A stretch of DNA of 39,354 bases from Chitinispirillaceae bacterium (GTDB taxonomy: Bacteria; Fibrobacterota; Chitinivibrionia; Chitinivibrionales; Chitinispirillaceae). Location of the stretch: NCBI GenBank assembly GCA_016930275.1, contig JAFGHA010000002.1:1-39354 (forward strand), in the 5' to 3' direction. The translations under genes were made by a program, and so were the position numbers. Shown in pieces: positions 18,929 to 27,418 of this stretch (positions are counted from its first letter, which is position 1; each line of letters begins with the position of its first letter). Below the pieces are notes generated by a model. That model worked only from the letters and a program-made list of their open reading frames with translations. It was not told the origin of the DNA and made no database searches.

Positions 18929-20229
18929 AGGTTTTCAAGCTCCTCAATACGTTCAAGTACGCGGACGGCGATACCGGAGGTTTTCCCGATCCGATGCGCG
19001 GAATACCCGTCAAGCGTATAGCCGGCATAGTTGAATATAACCGATGGAAGCAGCACCAGCCCGATTGACGTCCGGCGGGTTCGGCGCCTGATTTCGCCGA
19101 TGATATCAACCGCGGTCAGCAATCCCGCAACGGTGACGGTTTCACCGAAAAAACGGTTGCAGACCGCCGTCACCTCAAGCAGAACATCCGGACGTGCCGC
19201 AGTAAACTCGTCGACGATTGCTTTTATATAAGGGAATGCGGATACGGAAGTGATCAGCAGTTTCCGCCGTGTCCGCGATGATGCGGTTCCCTTGTCTTTT
19301 TCTCGGGAAAAATGCGAAAACGCCGTATTCCATCCATCGAGAAGTTGCCGGACCAGACCGACACCGTTTTCGATCTGGGGATATTCTTCATAATAGGAAC
19401 TTCCGGGAATCGGCAATCCTGCTTTGATGAAAAACTCATCGGCGAGAAAAACCTTTCGTTCACCATCACGAACGGCATTGCGGTCGCTGATGCGTCCGAT
19501 AGTACCGCATATTTTACGGGCGGAAAGAGCATCGACCGGTGTTATCGGTAAACTCCGGAACCGGGTCAGACCGACCGGAACCACCGCCACCGAAAGTACC
19601 GCATCCCGGAATTTAAGCAGATCACGTACAGTGTTTGTCAGAACTGTGCCGTCATTCCATTCCGGACATACAACGATCTGTGTATGAAAACGTATCCCGC
19701 ATTCCGCCAACCGGCGTAGTTGGTCCATAACAGGCGGCGTTTTTTTATTACGCAGCATACGTTTCCGCACCGCAGGATCGGTTGCATGTACCGAGATATA
19801 CAGCGGCGAAAGACCGATCTTTCCCAAATGGTCAAGATCCGCGTTAGTGAAATTGCTGAGGGTCACATAATTGCCGTTGAAAACCGAAAGACGCACATCT
19901 TCGTCCTTCACATACAGGCTCCGTCGCAATCCGGGTGGCATCTGATCGATAAAACAGAAGATACAGCGGTTGGAACAGCGGCGGATCGGTAGTTCCACCA
20001 GTGCAACACCCGAAAAATCACCTTCCGCTCGTTCAACCCGGAGATCCGCAACTGCAGTACCTCTTTTGACGACAAGATGCAGTTGCTCTTCGGCGATAAA
20101 AAAATGAAAATCGAGTTCATCGAAAATCGGTTCATTATTGATTGCAACTATCGTATCACCTTTACGCAGCCCGGCCTTAAAAAACGGTGAGCCGCGCGTT
20201 ACAGAACTGACGGTTACTCCTCTGGTCAT
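18925..20229 (-). CDS. DUF512-family PDZ / radical-SAM-like Fe-S protein
   Basis: An N-terminal PDZ-like segment (ITxVxRGSPFFKAGLRKGDTIVAIN region) is followed by a Cys cluster RRCSNRCIFCFIDQMPPGLR and VKDEDVRLSVFNGNYVTLSN, both diagnostic of the DUF512/TIGR03279 family. The C-terminal part contains LLITSVSAFPYIK and ends at VLERIEELENL. The family is predicted to be radical-SAM-like with no settled function. I start at the ATG at 20229 (MTRGVTVSSV), which begins right at the PDZ domain and follows AGGAAGAAG. An ATG at 20298 has GGAGAGG only two nt upstream and would add 23 residues. The overlap with the pseudouridine synthase hints at a link to ribosome or RNA modification. Confidence 0.88.
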   Translation of the reverse strand: MTRGVTVSSVTRGSPFFKAGLRKGDTIVAINNEPIFDELDFHFFIAEEQLHLVVKRGTAVADLRVERAEGDFSGVALVELPIRRCSNRCIFCFIDQMPPGLRRSLYVKDEDVRLSVFNGNYVTLSNFTNADLDHLGKIGLSPLYISVHATDPAVRKRMLRNKKTPPVMDQLRRLAECGIRFHTQIVVCPEWNDGTVLTNTVRDLLKFRDAVLSVAVVPVGLTRFRSLPITPVDALSARKICGTIGRISDRNAVRDGERKVFLADEFFIKAGLPIPGSSYYEEYPQIENGVGLVRQLLDGWNTAFSHFSREKDKGTASSRTRRKLLITSVSAFPYIKAIVDEFTAARPDVLLEVTAVCNRFFGETVTVAGLLTAVDIIGEIRRRTRRTSIGLVLLPSVIFNYAGYTLDGYSAHRIGKTSGIAVRVLERIEELENL

Positions 20230-20404
20230 ATCGTGTCGCTTCTTCCTGATGCGTTTATGGTTTCCCGGAATGATAAAAGCAGGGGGATACTTCCCCATAG
20301 CCTCTCCGGATGCGGTACCTGAACGACGTTCTCAAAATACTTGATTCACGTTTTTTTCAACAGGCGCTTGTTTTCTCTTCACTCCAACCTGTCCCGCATG
20401 TTAC

Positions 20405-20410
20405 TATAAT
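20405..20410 (+). promoter_or_regulatory. Possible -10 element upstream of the Big_1 protein gene
   Basis: TATAAT lies 75 nt before the GTG start. No acceptable -35 is found at 16-18 nt spacing, so this is weak. Confidence 0.3.
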
Positions 20411-20470
20411 GATACGAAAATCTGGCACCCGGTCGGCATAAGTGTCCGACTCATCCTTCAGGAGTTAAAA

Positions 20471-20487
20471 AAGGAGGTTCCTCCGTG
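20471..20487 (+). promoter_or_regulatory. Ribosome site able to fold with bases just before the GTG start
   Basis: The Shine-Dalgarno AAGGAGG is followed by TTCCTCCGTG. GGAG can pair with CTCC across the tetraloop GTTC, which would hide the site. The stem is short, so any effect on translation is uncertain. Confidence 0.4.
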
Positions 20488-23400
20488 ACAACTGTATCAC
20501 GTACACTCTGGTCATTGGCTCTCGTACTCTTACTCGGACTATATTGTACCATACGCGATGATAATGGTAATCCGGTCAATCCGGGATCAGATCAGATTGA
20601 CCCGACATCCACTGTAACCGATACCTCACTTGCGCTTTCACTCATTGTTTCATCAGACAGCGCGTATGTGATGCCGGGCGATACCCTCGGTATCACGGCT
20701 CGTGTATTTACGAACGACGATGCGAATTCCACCGCCCCGTTCATCGGGCTTCGCATTGTCGCCACCTGCAACAGTGGTTCCATCATCGACGATACCGTTT
20801 TCACCGACTCCAACGGACGGGCACGGCTCTACTTTACCGATACGGAACCGGGCGAGATCGAATTCACCGTGACCGCCGGTACTGTCGAGCAGACGCTGCG
20901 GTTTGAAGTCACCGAGGAACCGGTCCAGGTCCAGAAACTGCTTCAGGCACTTCCCGGTGAATCGATCATCAAAGCCGATGGCGTTTCATACACGACCGTC
21001 GCCGTTTCGGTTCTCAACAGTTTCAGAAATCCGATTGTGGGAGAGTGCGTACAGTTCATCACTTCAGCGGGAACCATCGTCGGCGAAGGCAGCTCCTGTA
21101 AAACCAGCGGCCAGAGTACCACCAACGAAAACGGTGTCGCCCGGGCACGTCTGATCAGTTCAAATATCAATGATACGGCTTATATCACCGCATATCTCGT
21201 TTCCGATCAGTCGCTCAGCGATGAAATTGAAGTTGTATTTCAGGGAATGAGTATCGACCTCTCCGCAAGTAAAACAAATGTCAAAACCGGAGATACCATC
21301 ATCATAACCGCAACCGTGGTGAACGCTTCCGATCTCCCGGTGGCGAAAACGCCTATTTTCTTCACGTTCGGGGACGCAACGTCATCCAAGCTTTCACTGC
21401 TTTCAAGAGATTCGGTGACCAACTACGAAGGTATCGCCGTCGCACGGATTCGCGCATCAACCAACGGTAGTGATATCGTCACGGTCTCGGCAGCAGGGAC
21501 GAAATCAACCATACAACTCAACGTATCCTCACTTGTCATCGAACTTGAACTTGACAAAACTATATTGCAGACCACCGCGACCGATACCGTGTCGGTTACC
21601 GCGACCTTCATGAATGCCAGCGGCTCGACCCTGTCGAACCGGACGGTGAAGATGAACCGATCCTTCAAAACCGAACGGGATGCCGATACGACGGATACGC
21701 TCACCCGCACCACCAACAGTTCAGGAGCATGCACGTTCTCCTTTCCGGCGCTCACCTGGGAAGGTATCATGCGTCTCAATATCACCGGATACGATAATTC
21801 CCAGGGGTATGCTTCGGCGGATACGAGCGTTCAGTTTATCACCACCCGGGTCATGACGATACGTCCACCGCAGCCGATCCCCGCCGATGGCGTCACCAAA
21901 GGCGCGGTTCAGGTATTCATCAAAAACAAGAGCGGCAATCCCGTCGTGGGTGATTTTATCAATTTCACCACGACCGCGGGAGTCATCACCGCCCGGAGCG
22001 AAACCGACGAAGACGGTAAAGCGGTAGCGGTACTTACCTCGGATCGCCGTAACATAACGGCAACAGTGACCGCGACACTCGAAAGCGATCATTCCAAGAC
22101 CCTTTCGACCACCGTCGTGTTCAAAGGAGTTGAGTTGACTGCCGCGGCCAATCCCCCGAGTATCCGAAGCAACGGCATTGATTCGACGAAAATAAAGATC
22201 ACGCTGATGGATGCTGCCCGGATTCCGATCATGGGAGAGCGTTTCAACATTTCCAAGCAGCAGGCGTCAACCATACTTGCACCGCTGGACAGTGTCACCG
22301 ACAATAACGGTGAGGCGACCTGTGTCGTAACCGGTACCGGCAGCGGGCAGGATACCCTGCAGATCTCTTCAGCGGGAGCGATCGCTTCGGTGGTTATCAA
22401 TTACTCCGCGAACATTCTGGTTATTGATACTGCTGCCGGACAGGCCTGCATCGCCGACAGCAGCGACTCAACCCTCATAACGGCGGTCTATCTCAAGGGC
22501 GGAAACGAATCGGCACCGATTTCAAATGCAACAGTGGACATCTCGGTGACGGCCGGTACACTCGACACTATTTTCGCCCGAACACTTACCACGAATTCAC
22601 AGGGCAAGATTTCCTTCTACATGAGAAATCCGCATTTTGCGGTTACCGCCACTATTTTCGGTCTTGCACGAAGTTCAAGTGAATTGACGACAGGCATATT
22701 CAACCTTTACTTCAAGGCGAATGTGGTGAAGACAATCGATATTTCCGGGACCCCGGAAGTAATCGCCACCGACGGCGGCCGGGCGAAAATCGATGCCTAT
22801 GCGTTCGATAATCTCGGCAACAGGGTGAAAGATGCGAAGATCTCGTTCAATATCGTCAACGGACCGAGCGGCGGTGAATATCTTGATCCACCCGTGGCTA
22901 TTACCGGTGATGACGGAAAAGCGACCACGTACCTCGTATCCGGTAAAACTCCCAGCACGCATCGTCAGGTCTGGATTACCGCGGGATCATTCTCCACCGT
23001 GAAATCCGACACGGTGAAATTCACCATCGCGGGACCGCCGAAATATATCAACATCGGTTACAATATCCTCAAAGGAACCAATAAAAATGACGGTACCTTC
23101 GGTCTGCCCTGTGCCGCGATTGTCACCGATGTCAACGGCAACCCGGTAGCCGACGGCACCGAAGTCACCTTCAGCCTGAAAATTTCCGGTTATGTGACCT
23201 ACCGGAAAACATCTCAATGGAATCGCGATGTTGATGAATCGTGGGCATTCTGCTATTATGAGATCGATTCAGTACCGCATGTTCTTCCGTTCGAAGATTT
23301 CAACGACAACTACCGTCTCGATCCCGGCGAAGACCGCAACCGGGACGGTATCGCGAATCGTGGTGAGGATATCAACGGCGACGGTATCTTCAACCCCGGA

Positions 23401-23904
23401 CCGGCGTTCGAAGACATAAACGGAGATGGAATCCGTCAGTGCGATTTCAATACCCCAGTGGAATTCTTGAATTTATGTGGTACTGAGTTGCTCTTTTCAG
23501 ACTTTAACAAGAACGGAAAATTCGATCCGGTCGAACCGCTTCTCAACAGTACGTATCAGGAAATCTACACGTACCTTCGCGCCGACAGCGTTTTTTTCAT
23601 CGGTCCGCAGAACGCAGCGGATTCAGCACTTCTGGACTCCCTGAAACGGATGGATCAGGAGTACATAAACCAGAGCATCGCCGCCGGAGAGTTTGATATC
23701 GATGAAACCAACAACGGTGTTCCTGACCCGCATACAGCCGTAAGTATCATCAGAACAGTTCAAACAGTTGGTGGCAAGGCGACGAACTCCATCCTTTACG
23801 GGCAATCGGATGCGACCCATATTGAGGTAATGATCTGGGCGGAATCGCAGGGTGTGGTAACGGAGACTCCTGCCCAACTGGTCCTGCCGATCGTGGTTGA
23901 TTGA
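20485..23904 (+). CDS. Large Big_1 (invasin-like) Ig-repeat surface protein with Ca-binding-like loops
   Basis: This 1139-residue protein starts at a GTG (20485) preceded by AAGGAGG. The signal ends in LLLGLYC with Cys21, so it may be a lipoprotein although Tyr at -1 is unusual. From ~50 to ~870 there are roughly eight bacterial Ig-like modules resembling Big_1 (invasin/intimin), each with a pattern like SIIKADGVSYTTVAVSV, then NPxVGxxVxFxT and TNENGVARARL. Residues ~935-985 carry DxNxDG-type loops (EDRNRDGIANRGEDINGDG and EDINGDGIRQ) resembling calcium-binding dockerin/thrombospondin type 3 loops. It is probably a cell-surface stalk or adhesin. The following barrel-protein gene is 81 nt downstream and likely co-transcribed. 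Confidence 0.88.
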   Translation: MTTVSRTLWSLALVLLLGLYCTIRDDNGNPVNPGSDQIDPTSTVTDTSLALSLIVSSDSAYVMPGDTLGITARVFTNDDANSTAPFIGLRIVATCNSGSIIDDTVFTDSNGRARLYFTDTEPGEIEFTVTAGTVEQTLRFEVTEEPVQVQKLLQALPGESIIKADGVSYTTVAVSVLNSFRNPIVGECVQFITSAGTIVGEGSSCKTSGQSTTNENGVARARLISSNINDTAYITAYLVSDQSLSDEIEVVFQGMSIDLSASKTNVKTGDTIIITATVVNASDLPVAKTPIFFTFGDATSSKLSLLSRDSVTNYEGIAVARIRASTNGSDIVTVSAAGTKSTIQLNVSSLVIELELDKTILQTTATDTVSVTATFMNASGSTLSNRTVKMNRSFKTERDADTTDTLTRTTNSSGACTFSFPALTWEGIMRLNITGYDNSQGYASADTSVQFITTRVMTIRPPQPIPADGVTKGAVQVFIKNKSGNPVVGDFINFTTTAGVITARSETDEDGKAVAVLTSDRRNITATVTATLESDHSKTLSTTVVFKGVELTAAANPPSIRSNGIDSTKIKITLMDAARIPIMGERFNISKQQASTILAPLDSVTDNNGEATCVVTGTGSGQDTLQISSAGAIASVVINYSANILVIDTAAGQACIADSSDSTLITAVYLKGGNESAPISNATVDISVTAGTLDTIFARTLTTNSQGKISFYMRNPHFAVTATIFGLARSSSELTTGIFNLYFKANVVKTIDISGTPEVIATDGGRAKIDAYAFDNLGNRVKDAKISFNIVNGPSGGEYLDPPVAITGDDGKATTYLVSGKTPSTHRQVWITAGSFSTVKSDTVKFTIAGPPKYINIGYNILKGTNKNDGTFGLPCAAIVTDVNGNPVADGTEVTFSLKISGYVTYRKTSQWNRDVDESWAFCYYEIDSVPHVLPFEDFNDNYRLDPGEDRNRDGIANRGEDINGDGIFNPGPAFEDINGDGIRQCDFNTPVEFLNLCGTELLFSDFNKNGKFDPVEPLLNSTYQEIYTYLRADSVFFIGPQNAADSALLDSLKRMDQEYINQSIAAGEFDIDETNNGVPDPHTAVSIIRTVQTVGGKATNSILYGQSDATHIEVMIWAESQGVVTETPAQLVLPIVVD

Positions 23905-23985
23905 GGAGAGGGAAAAAACTGGACTATGTACAGCCGAAACACTGTTCAATCCGTTTCACGTCGTAGGTAGAGAGTGATATAATAT

Positions 23986-24762
23986 ATGAAAATCATTAAC
24001 CGGTTACCACTTCTGTTCGTACTGATGTCGGCTATCGGAGCCAACGCTTCGAATCTCGCAAATCCGGCCACTCTTATTCCTGAAGCCCGCGTCGCGGTTG
24101 GAGCATCCTATCATCTCGGTGGATACTCACTTACCGACAGTGAATTGCCGTCACTCTTCAACCGGATTCATGGAAGAGTAGAATACGGACCGTTCAGATA
24201 TCTCACTATCGGAGTGGATGGCGGGGCGACACAGATTGAAGTCGATCGCGTAAATGATACCATGCCGGTATTTCACGGGAAATTCGGTTTTTCCGGAGGG
24301 GGGCATCTCAAACTCTCGACACCATCCTTTCTGAACAATCGTCTCTCGGTTATCGCAATTGCGCAGGTAACCCTGTTCAACTCCGAAAATGAATTTTCCG
24401 CCTCTTATTCCGGCAAGGATGGAACGGGAATTGTTGGAATGCAATTTTACATTCCCGGATTCGGTTTTATTTCCGCCGGGCCATGGGTCTACGTAATTCA
24501 GGGTTCCAACAAAGGCAGTGCTGGTCAAACCGGCTATTATTCGAACACCGATAATGTCCGGGGCTGGCTGGCAATCGATTTTTTTCCGAAATTGGGAGAA
24601 GTTGCCACGAATAAACCTTATTTCTCGCTTGAAATCTCAGTATCGCCCAAAGCGAACTATTCCGACCGGATCCCGGTACAGGCGTTCAGTGTCTCGTTGA
24701 GCTTCGGAACGATTACAAAAAGACTGTACGGTGTTGAATCCGACGTTGAATGGAACCCCTGA
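23986..24762 (+). CDS. Predicted outer-membrane beta-barrel protein (258 aa)
   Basis: A signal peptide (MKIINRLPLLFVLMSAIGANA) is followed by amphipathic beta strands with many aromatic and Gly residues (VAVGASYHLGGYSL, LTIGVDGGAT, KLSTPSFLNNRLSVIAIAQV, PYFSLEISVSPK). It ends with a strand-like LSFGTITKRLYGVE. The family is not recognised. It sits directly after the Big_1 surface protein, so a partner role at the outer membrane is plausible. A GAGAG sequence lies ahead of the ATG. A strong bidirectional terminator follows. Confidence 0.7.
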   Translation: MKIINRLPLLFVLMSAIGANASNLANPATLIPEARVAVGASYHLGGYSLTDSELPSLFNRIHGRVEYGPFRYLTIGVDGGATQIEVDRVNDTMPVFHGKFGFSGGGHLKLSTPSFLNNRLSVIAIAQVTLFNSENEFSASYSGKDGTGIVGMQFYIPGFGFISAGPWVYVIQGSNKGSAGQTGYYSNTDNVRGWLAIDFFPKLGEVATNKPYFSLEISVSPKANYSDRIPVQAFSVSLSFGTITKRLYGVESDVEWNP

Positions 24763-24790
24763 GAAAAAATCCCGATACAGGAATACAACA

Positions 24791-24828
24791 AAAAAAAGGT
24801 TTTGCTTTTGAAAGCAAAACCTTTTTTT
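24791..24828. terminator. Strong bidirectional rho-independent terminator
   Basis: An 18-nt perfect inverted repeat (arms 24791-24808 and 24811-24828) begins with A7 and ends with T7, with GGTTTTGC in the arm. It serves both the plus-strand barrel gene and the reverse-strand small secreted protein gene. Confidence 0.9.
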
Positions 24829-24847
24829 ATTTCAAAAATTTCAACTA

Positions 24848-25060
24848 TCACATAAAAAGATCTTTAATCTTTGACCAGGTAGAACTGCTTTGCGGTATAA
24901 TACGCTTGGACTTTTTCAGTGAATTCTTGTTTGTTTGTGAGTTTACCGCGGAAACGGTAGTTGTTGGGGTAGTCACTGTTTTGATAGTAGAATCAGCGGA
25001 TTGCGCAAATGAAACAGCTGCGAAAACCAACAATCCCGCAATTATATTTCGTACTATCAT
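24848..25060 (-). CDS. Small secreted Ser/Thr-rich protein (70 aa)
   Basis: The ATG follows GGAG by five nt, and a good sigma70-type promoter and a terminator frame the gene, so it looks real. The signal peptide is MIVRNIIAGLLVFAAVSFAQ. The mature part is Thr/Ser/Lys-rich, low-complexity and unrecognised, ending in TWSKIKDLFM. No function can be assigned. Confidence 0.7.
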   Translation of the reverse strand: MIVRNIIAGLLVFAAVSFAQSADSTIKTVTTPTTTVSAVNSQTNKNSLKKSKRIIPQSSSTWSKIKDLFM

Positions 25061-25089
25061 AGGTGCTCCAGTAAAAAGTTTCCTTTTAT

Positions 25090-25118
25090 AATATAGGAAA
25101 AAAAAATCGAATTATCAA
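25090..25118 (-). promoter_or_regulatory. Sigma70-type promoter of the small secreted protein gene, with A/T tract in the spacer
   Basis: TTGATA (25118-25113), 17-nt spacer, TATATT (25095-25090). Each element matches 5 of 6 consensus bases. The spacer contains nine consecutive T on the transcribed sense strand. Confidence 0.65.
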
Positions 25119-25204
25119 GTTTATTTATTTGTGTATTGAAATTCTTTTCCAGTTCATAAAATTTCCGGAATATCTTTTCTCCACTTAGCCAATTTTACGA
25201 CCAT

Positions 25205-25513
25205 TCAGGCTATTTCAATAATTTTATTAATCTGGATTGCATGGAACAGCTCGGTAATTTCCTGATTCGCATTCTGCATGATCAGCCGTGTCCCCGCCAT
25301 ACGCATTCTACGGCTGGCAGTAATGATCAAGGCTATCGCATGACTGTCAATATAGACACAATCCCCGAAATCGATAATAAATTTTTTAAACTGCTTTCGC
25401 GCATAAAAACGAAGGGAATTTTCAAATGCCCTGAAATCTGCGATTCCGGACATAAGCATTGATCCAGTAGTGATAATTACCCGATCGTCCAATTCCCTGC
25501 AAAGAAACCCCAT
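25205..25513 (-). CDS. Single STAS-domain protein (anti-sigma factor antagonist type)
   Basis: The 102 residues cover one STAS domain: FKKFIIDFGDCVYIDSHAIALI has the conserved Asp-Ser pair (Asp56-Ser57), Ser57 being the presumed phosphorylation site, followed by RLIMQNANQEITELFHAIQI. In partner switching such proteins bind and inhibit an anti-sigma or switch kinase until phosphorylated. The receiver-HATPase protein encoded at 26233-27159 is the obvious candidate kinase. It has its own promoter and GGTGAT upstream of the ATG. Confidence 0.85.
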   Translation of the reverse strand: MGFLCRELDDRVIITTGSMLMSGIADFRAFENSLRFYARKQFKKFIIDFGDCVYIDSHAIALIITASRRMRMAGTRLIMQNANQEITELFHAIQINKIIEIA

Positions 25514-25557
25514 ACAATTATCACCCTTGATGAGTAATACGAAATTTAACTGTTTAA

Positions 25558-25586
25558 ATTGTATGGTTTTACTAAAAAAATGTAAA
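25558..25586 (-). promoter_or_regulatory. Sigma70-type promoter of the STAS gene
   Basis: TTTACA (25586-25581), 17-nt spacer, TACAAT (25563-25558). Each element has one mismatch to consensus. The predicted start is about 37 nt before the ATG. Confidence 0.65.
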
Positions 25587-25623
25587 GTAATTTATTTAAA
25601 TGTTTTAAATAGATTCCCCCATA

Positions 25624-25686
25624 AAAAAAAGGTTTAAGGTACCGGTGCAATTCATGTTCAGCCGTTCCGACCTTAAACCCTTTTTT
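25624..25686 (-). terminator. Terminator-like inverted repeat after the receiver gene
   Basis: GGTTTAAGGT (25631-25640) pairs with ACCTTAAACC (25670-25679), flanked by A8 and T6 runs, with a 29-nt loop. The poly-T falls on the exit side for reverse-strand transcription from the receiver gene ending at 25700. Confidence 0.7.
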
Positions 25687-25699
25687 ACATTACTTTTTA

Positions 25700-26065
25700 T
25701 TACCCCAGATGCTCCAATACTTTATCACGAATCTCACAGAAATTAACTGGTTTGTGAATTACGTCGTGTATTCCATCCAGTTTGAGGAGATTCGGCTCAA
25801 GATCACCCTTCCAGCTCGTAACGATGAAAAACTTGGTACCGTTTAATTGATCTTTAACCCAGCGGGCGATGCTTCTTCCACCCATATCACGAACGCAAAG
25901 GGCGGCAAAAACAGCATCGAACTTATCCGCACGCAATCGATCGAGACCACACTCTGCTGTATCGGCTATCGTAACTTCACATCCAAGTCGAACCAGATTT
26001 TTTCTGAGTGTTTCCCGAAGATCCGCATCATCGTCAATGACAAGAACATGAAACATTGTTGCCAT
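25700..26065 (-). CDS. Stand-alone receiver domain lacking the phosphoacceptor Asp
   Basis: This 121-residue receiver domain keeps the acidic cluster Asp11-13 (VLVIDDDADLR), the switch Thr83 (FFIVTSW) and Lys105 (VIHKPVN). At the acceptor position it has Ala55 (FDAVFAALCVRDMGG in place of the usual DLVLLD pattern). It therefore probably cannot be phosphorylated conventionally and may act as a constitutive or protein-binding pseudo-receiver. The ATG has no Shine-Dalgarno, and TATAAT ends nine nt upstream, suggesting a leaderless or near-leaderless mRNA. Its neighbours are a STAS protein and a receiver-HATPase fusion. Confidence 0.85.
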   Translation of the reverse strand: MATMFHVLVIDDDADLRETLRKNLVRLGCEVTIADTAECGLDRLRADKFDAVFAALCVRDMGGRSIARWVKDQLNGTKFFIVTSWKGDLEPNLLKLDGIHDVIHKPVNFCEIRDKVLEHLG

Positions 26066-26074
26066 AAGTAGGAA

Positions 26075-26080
26075 ATTATA
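26075..26080 (-). promoter_or_regulatory. -10 element immediately upstream of the pseudo-receiver start codon
   Basis: A perfect TATAAT is nine nt before the ATG. No matching -35 is visible. If used, the mRNA leader would be about zero to three nt. Confidence 0.4.
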
Positions 26081-26232
26081 GCGATTTCCGTGCCATCATC
26101 ATATTTCCAAGAAATAAATTCAACTGAAGGGTTTAGCAGTAAAAAGGAACCAAAGGGATTAGGAAAAAAAATCAATAAAACAAGGAGGTTGCCTTAGATG
26201 AGTAATATTTACCGATTTTTGTACATATATCA

Positions 26233-27159
26233 TTATATTTCGTGTATCAGGAGTGGTTTATTATGTGCTTTTTCACTTTTTTTCAGATTTTGGAGGATAA
26301 TACATTCGGTTCTGTTTCCCGGATCAATATTGATTATCAGACGATCGATCAGACGCCGAACCAGAAAAAATCCTCTTCCGTGTTCATCATCATCCTCATC
26401 TTCGTCCTTTCGATGTGCATCCAGCCATTTAAGTACATCGGTTTTCTTCAGATTTCCTTTCGGATCCTCGATTGCGATCCCAATTTTATCGTTATCAACC
26501 CCCCACGTCACCTTGACTGCACTTTTTTCCGGTACCTGCAGATCCTCGGACCACTCCTCACGAGGGACGCCGGAAAGTTCGAGAACCCCATGAAAAATCG
26601 CATTTGAGATCAACTCATCGATCGCTATTTCGAGATAAAAGCCTTTCCGGTCCGACAGACTCCCGACGATAGTCCGGTAGGCATTTTTCGCCTCGGCATA
26701 ACTTCTCACCGAGATCTCATTGAGCACTTCGCCGTCAAAGTATCGGCTTAGTCCGAAAATTTCACCGGTCAAGATCGATCGAACATACGAAGCGACCTCC
26801 TGCAGATTGAAATTATACCCTTTCACGAGAATATTTCCGATATTATTCTGCCTGATATGCCTGATATACTGATCGATATCATAACTGGTCATCATGATAT
26901 GTTTAACACGCGGATAGTTCTTTCTGAGAATACCGTAGAGTTCGAAGCCATCCATAACAGGCATCTGAATATCAGAAATAACAAGGTCGGGAGTCATCTT
27001 TTCAAACGATTCAAGGGCCTCCTTCCCGTTCGATGCCGTTGCTACGGTATAGCCCTCGAAATGGAACAGATCACAAAGTATCTTGCATACCTGTTGGTCA
27101 TCGTCAACTACAAGTATCGAATAAGACGTCACTTTACCACACTCCGCACAGTGAAACAT
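26233..27159 (-). CDS. Receiver-HATPase fusion (phosphorylation-controlled anti-sigma/switch kinase type)
   Basis: A short N-terminal CAEC precedes a complete receiver domain with the acidic cluster (VVDDDQ), acceptor Asp in VISDIQMPVMDG (residue 63 from this start), Thr in MMTSYD and Lys in ILVKGYN. Residues ~165-295 are a GHKL/HATPase_c_2 domain of the RsbW type: the N-box ELISNAIFHG, IAIEDPKGNL, and the lid/G-box GRGFFLVRRLID. There is no DHp histidine domain, so it is not an ordinary sensor kinase. Such proteins phosphorylate STAS partners or bind sigma factors under receiver control. I use the ATG at 27159; a GTG directly before it is equally possible. The STAS gene at 25205 is two genes downstream. 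Confidence 0.88.
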   Translation of the reverse strand: MFHCAECGKVTSYSILVVDDDQQVCKILCDLFHFEGYTVATASNGKEALESFEKMTPDLVISDIQMPVMDGFELYGILRKNYPRVKHIMMTSYDIDQYIRHIRQNNIGNILVKGYNFNLQEVASYVRSILTGEIFGLSRYFDGEVLNEISVRSYAEAKNAYRTIVGSLSDRKGFYLEIAIDELISNAIFHGVLELSGVPREEWSEDLQVPEKSAVKVTWGVDNDKIGIAIEDPKGNLKKTDVLKWLDAHRKDEDEDDDEHGRGFFLVRRLIDRLIINIDPGNRTECIILQNLKKSEKAHNKPLLIHEI

Positions 27160-27256
27160 CACTTTCCGTTGAGTATCAATGTAATCTTCAGGCTCACCCG
27201 GCGGTACCTGAAGTAAAAATACAATATAATCCTTGTCGATAACAGATCGATAAATT

Positions 27257-27285
27257 ATTATCCATATTCAAATTGAACCGTTCAA
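27257..27285 (-). promoter_or_regulatory. Possible promoter of the receiver-HATPase gene
   Basis: TTGAAC (27285-27280), 17-nt spacer, GATAAT (27262-27257). The predicted leader is about 90 nt. Confidence 0.4.
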
Positions 27286-27418
27286 CGGTCGTGAAGAGGG
27301 AAAACAGTCCCGACAAACGATAATAACTCCCGAACCCCGTCGGTTAGGAGTTCGGCAGAAACAGCGCGAAAACGGCCGTTTCGAACGAACGGAACCTACT
27401 TGTCAATAATGGGCTTTT

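Noticed and set aside
26198..26593. Plus-strand ORF with a perfect AAGGAGG upstream
   Set aside because: Most of it is antisense to the receiver-HATPase gene and has low-complexity Ser runs typical of a shadow frame; the ribosome-site match is probably chance.
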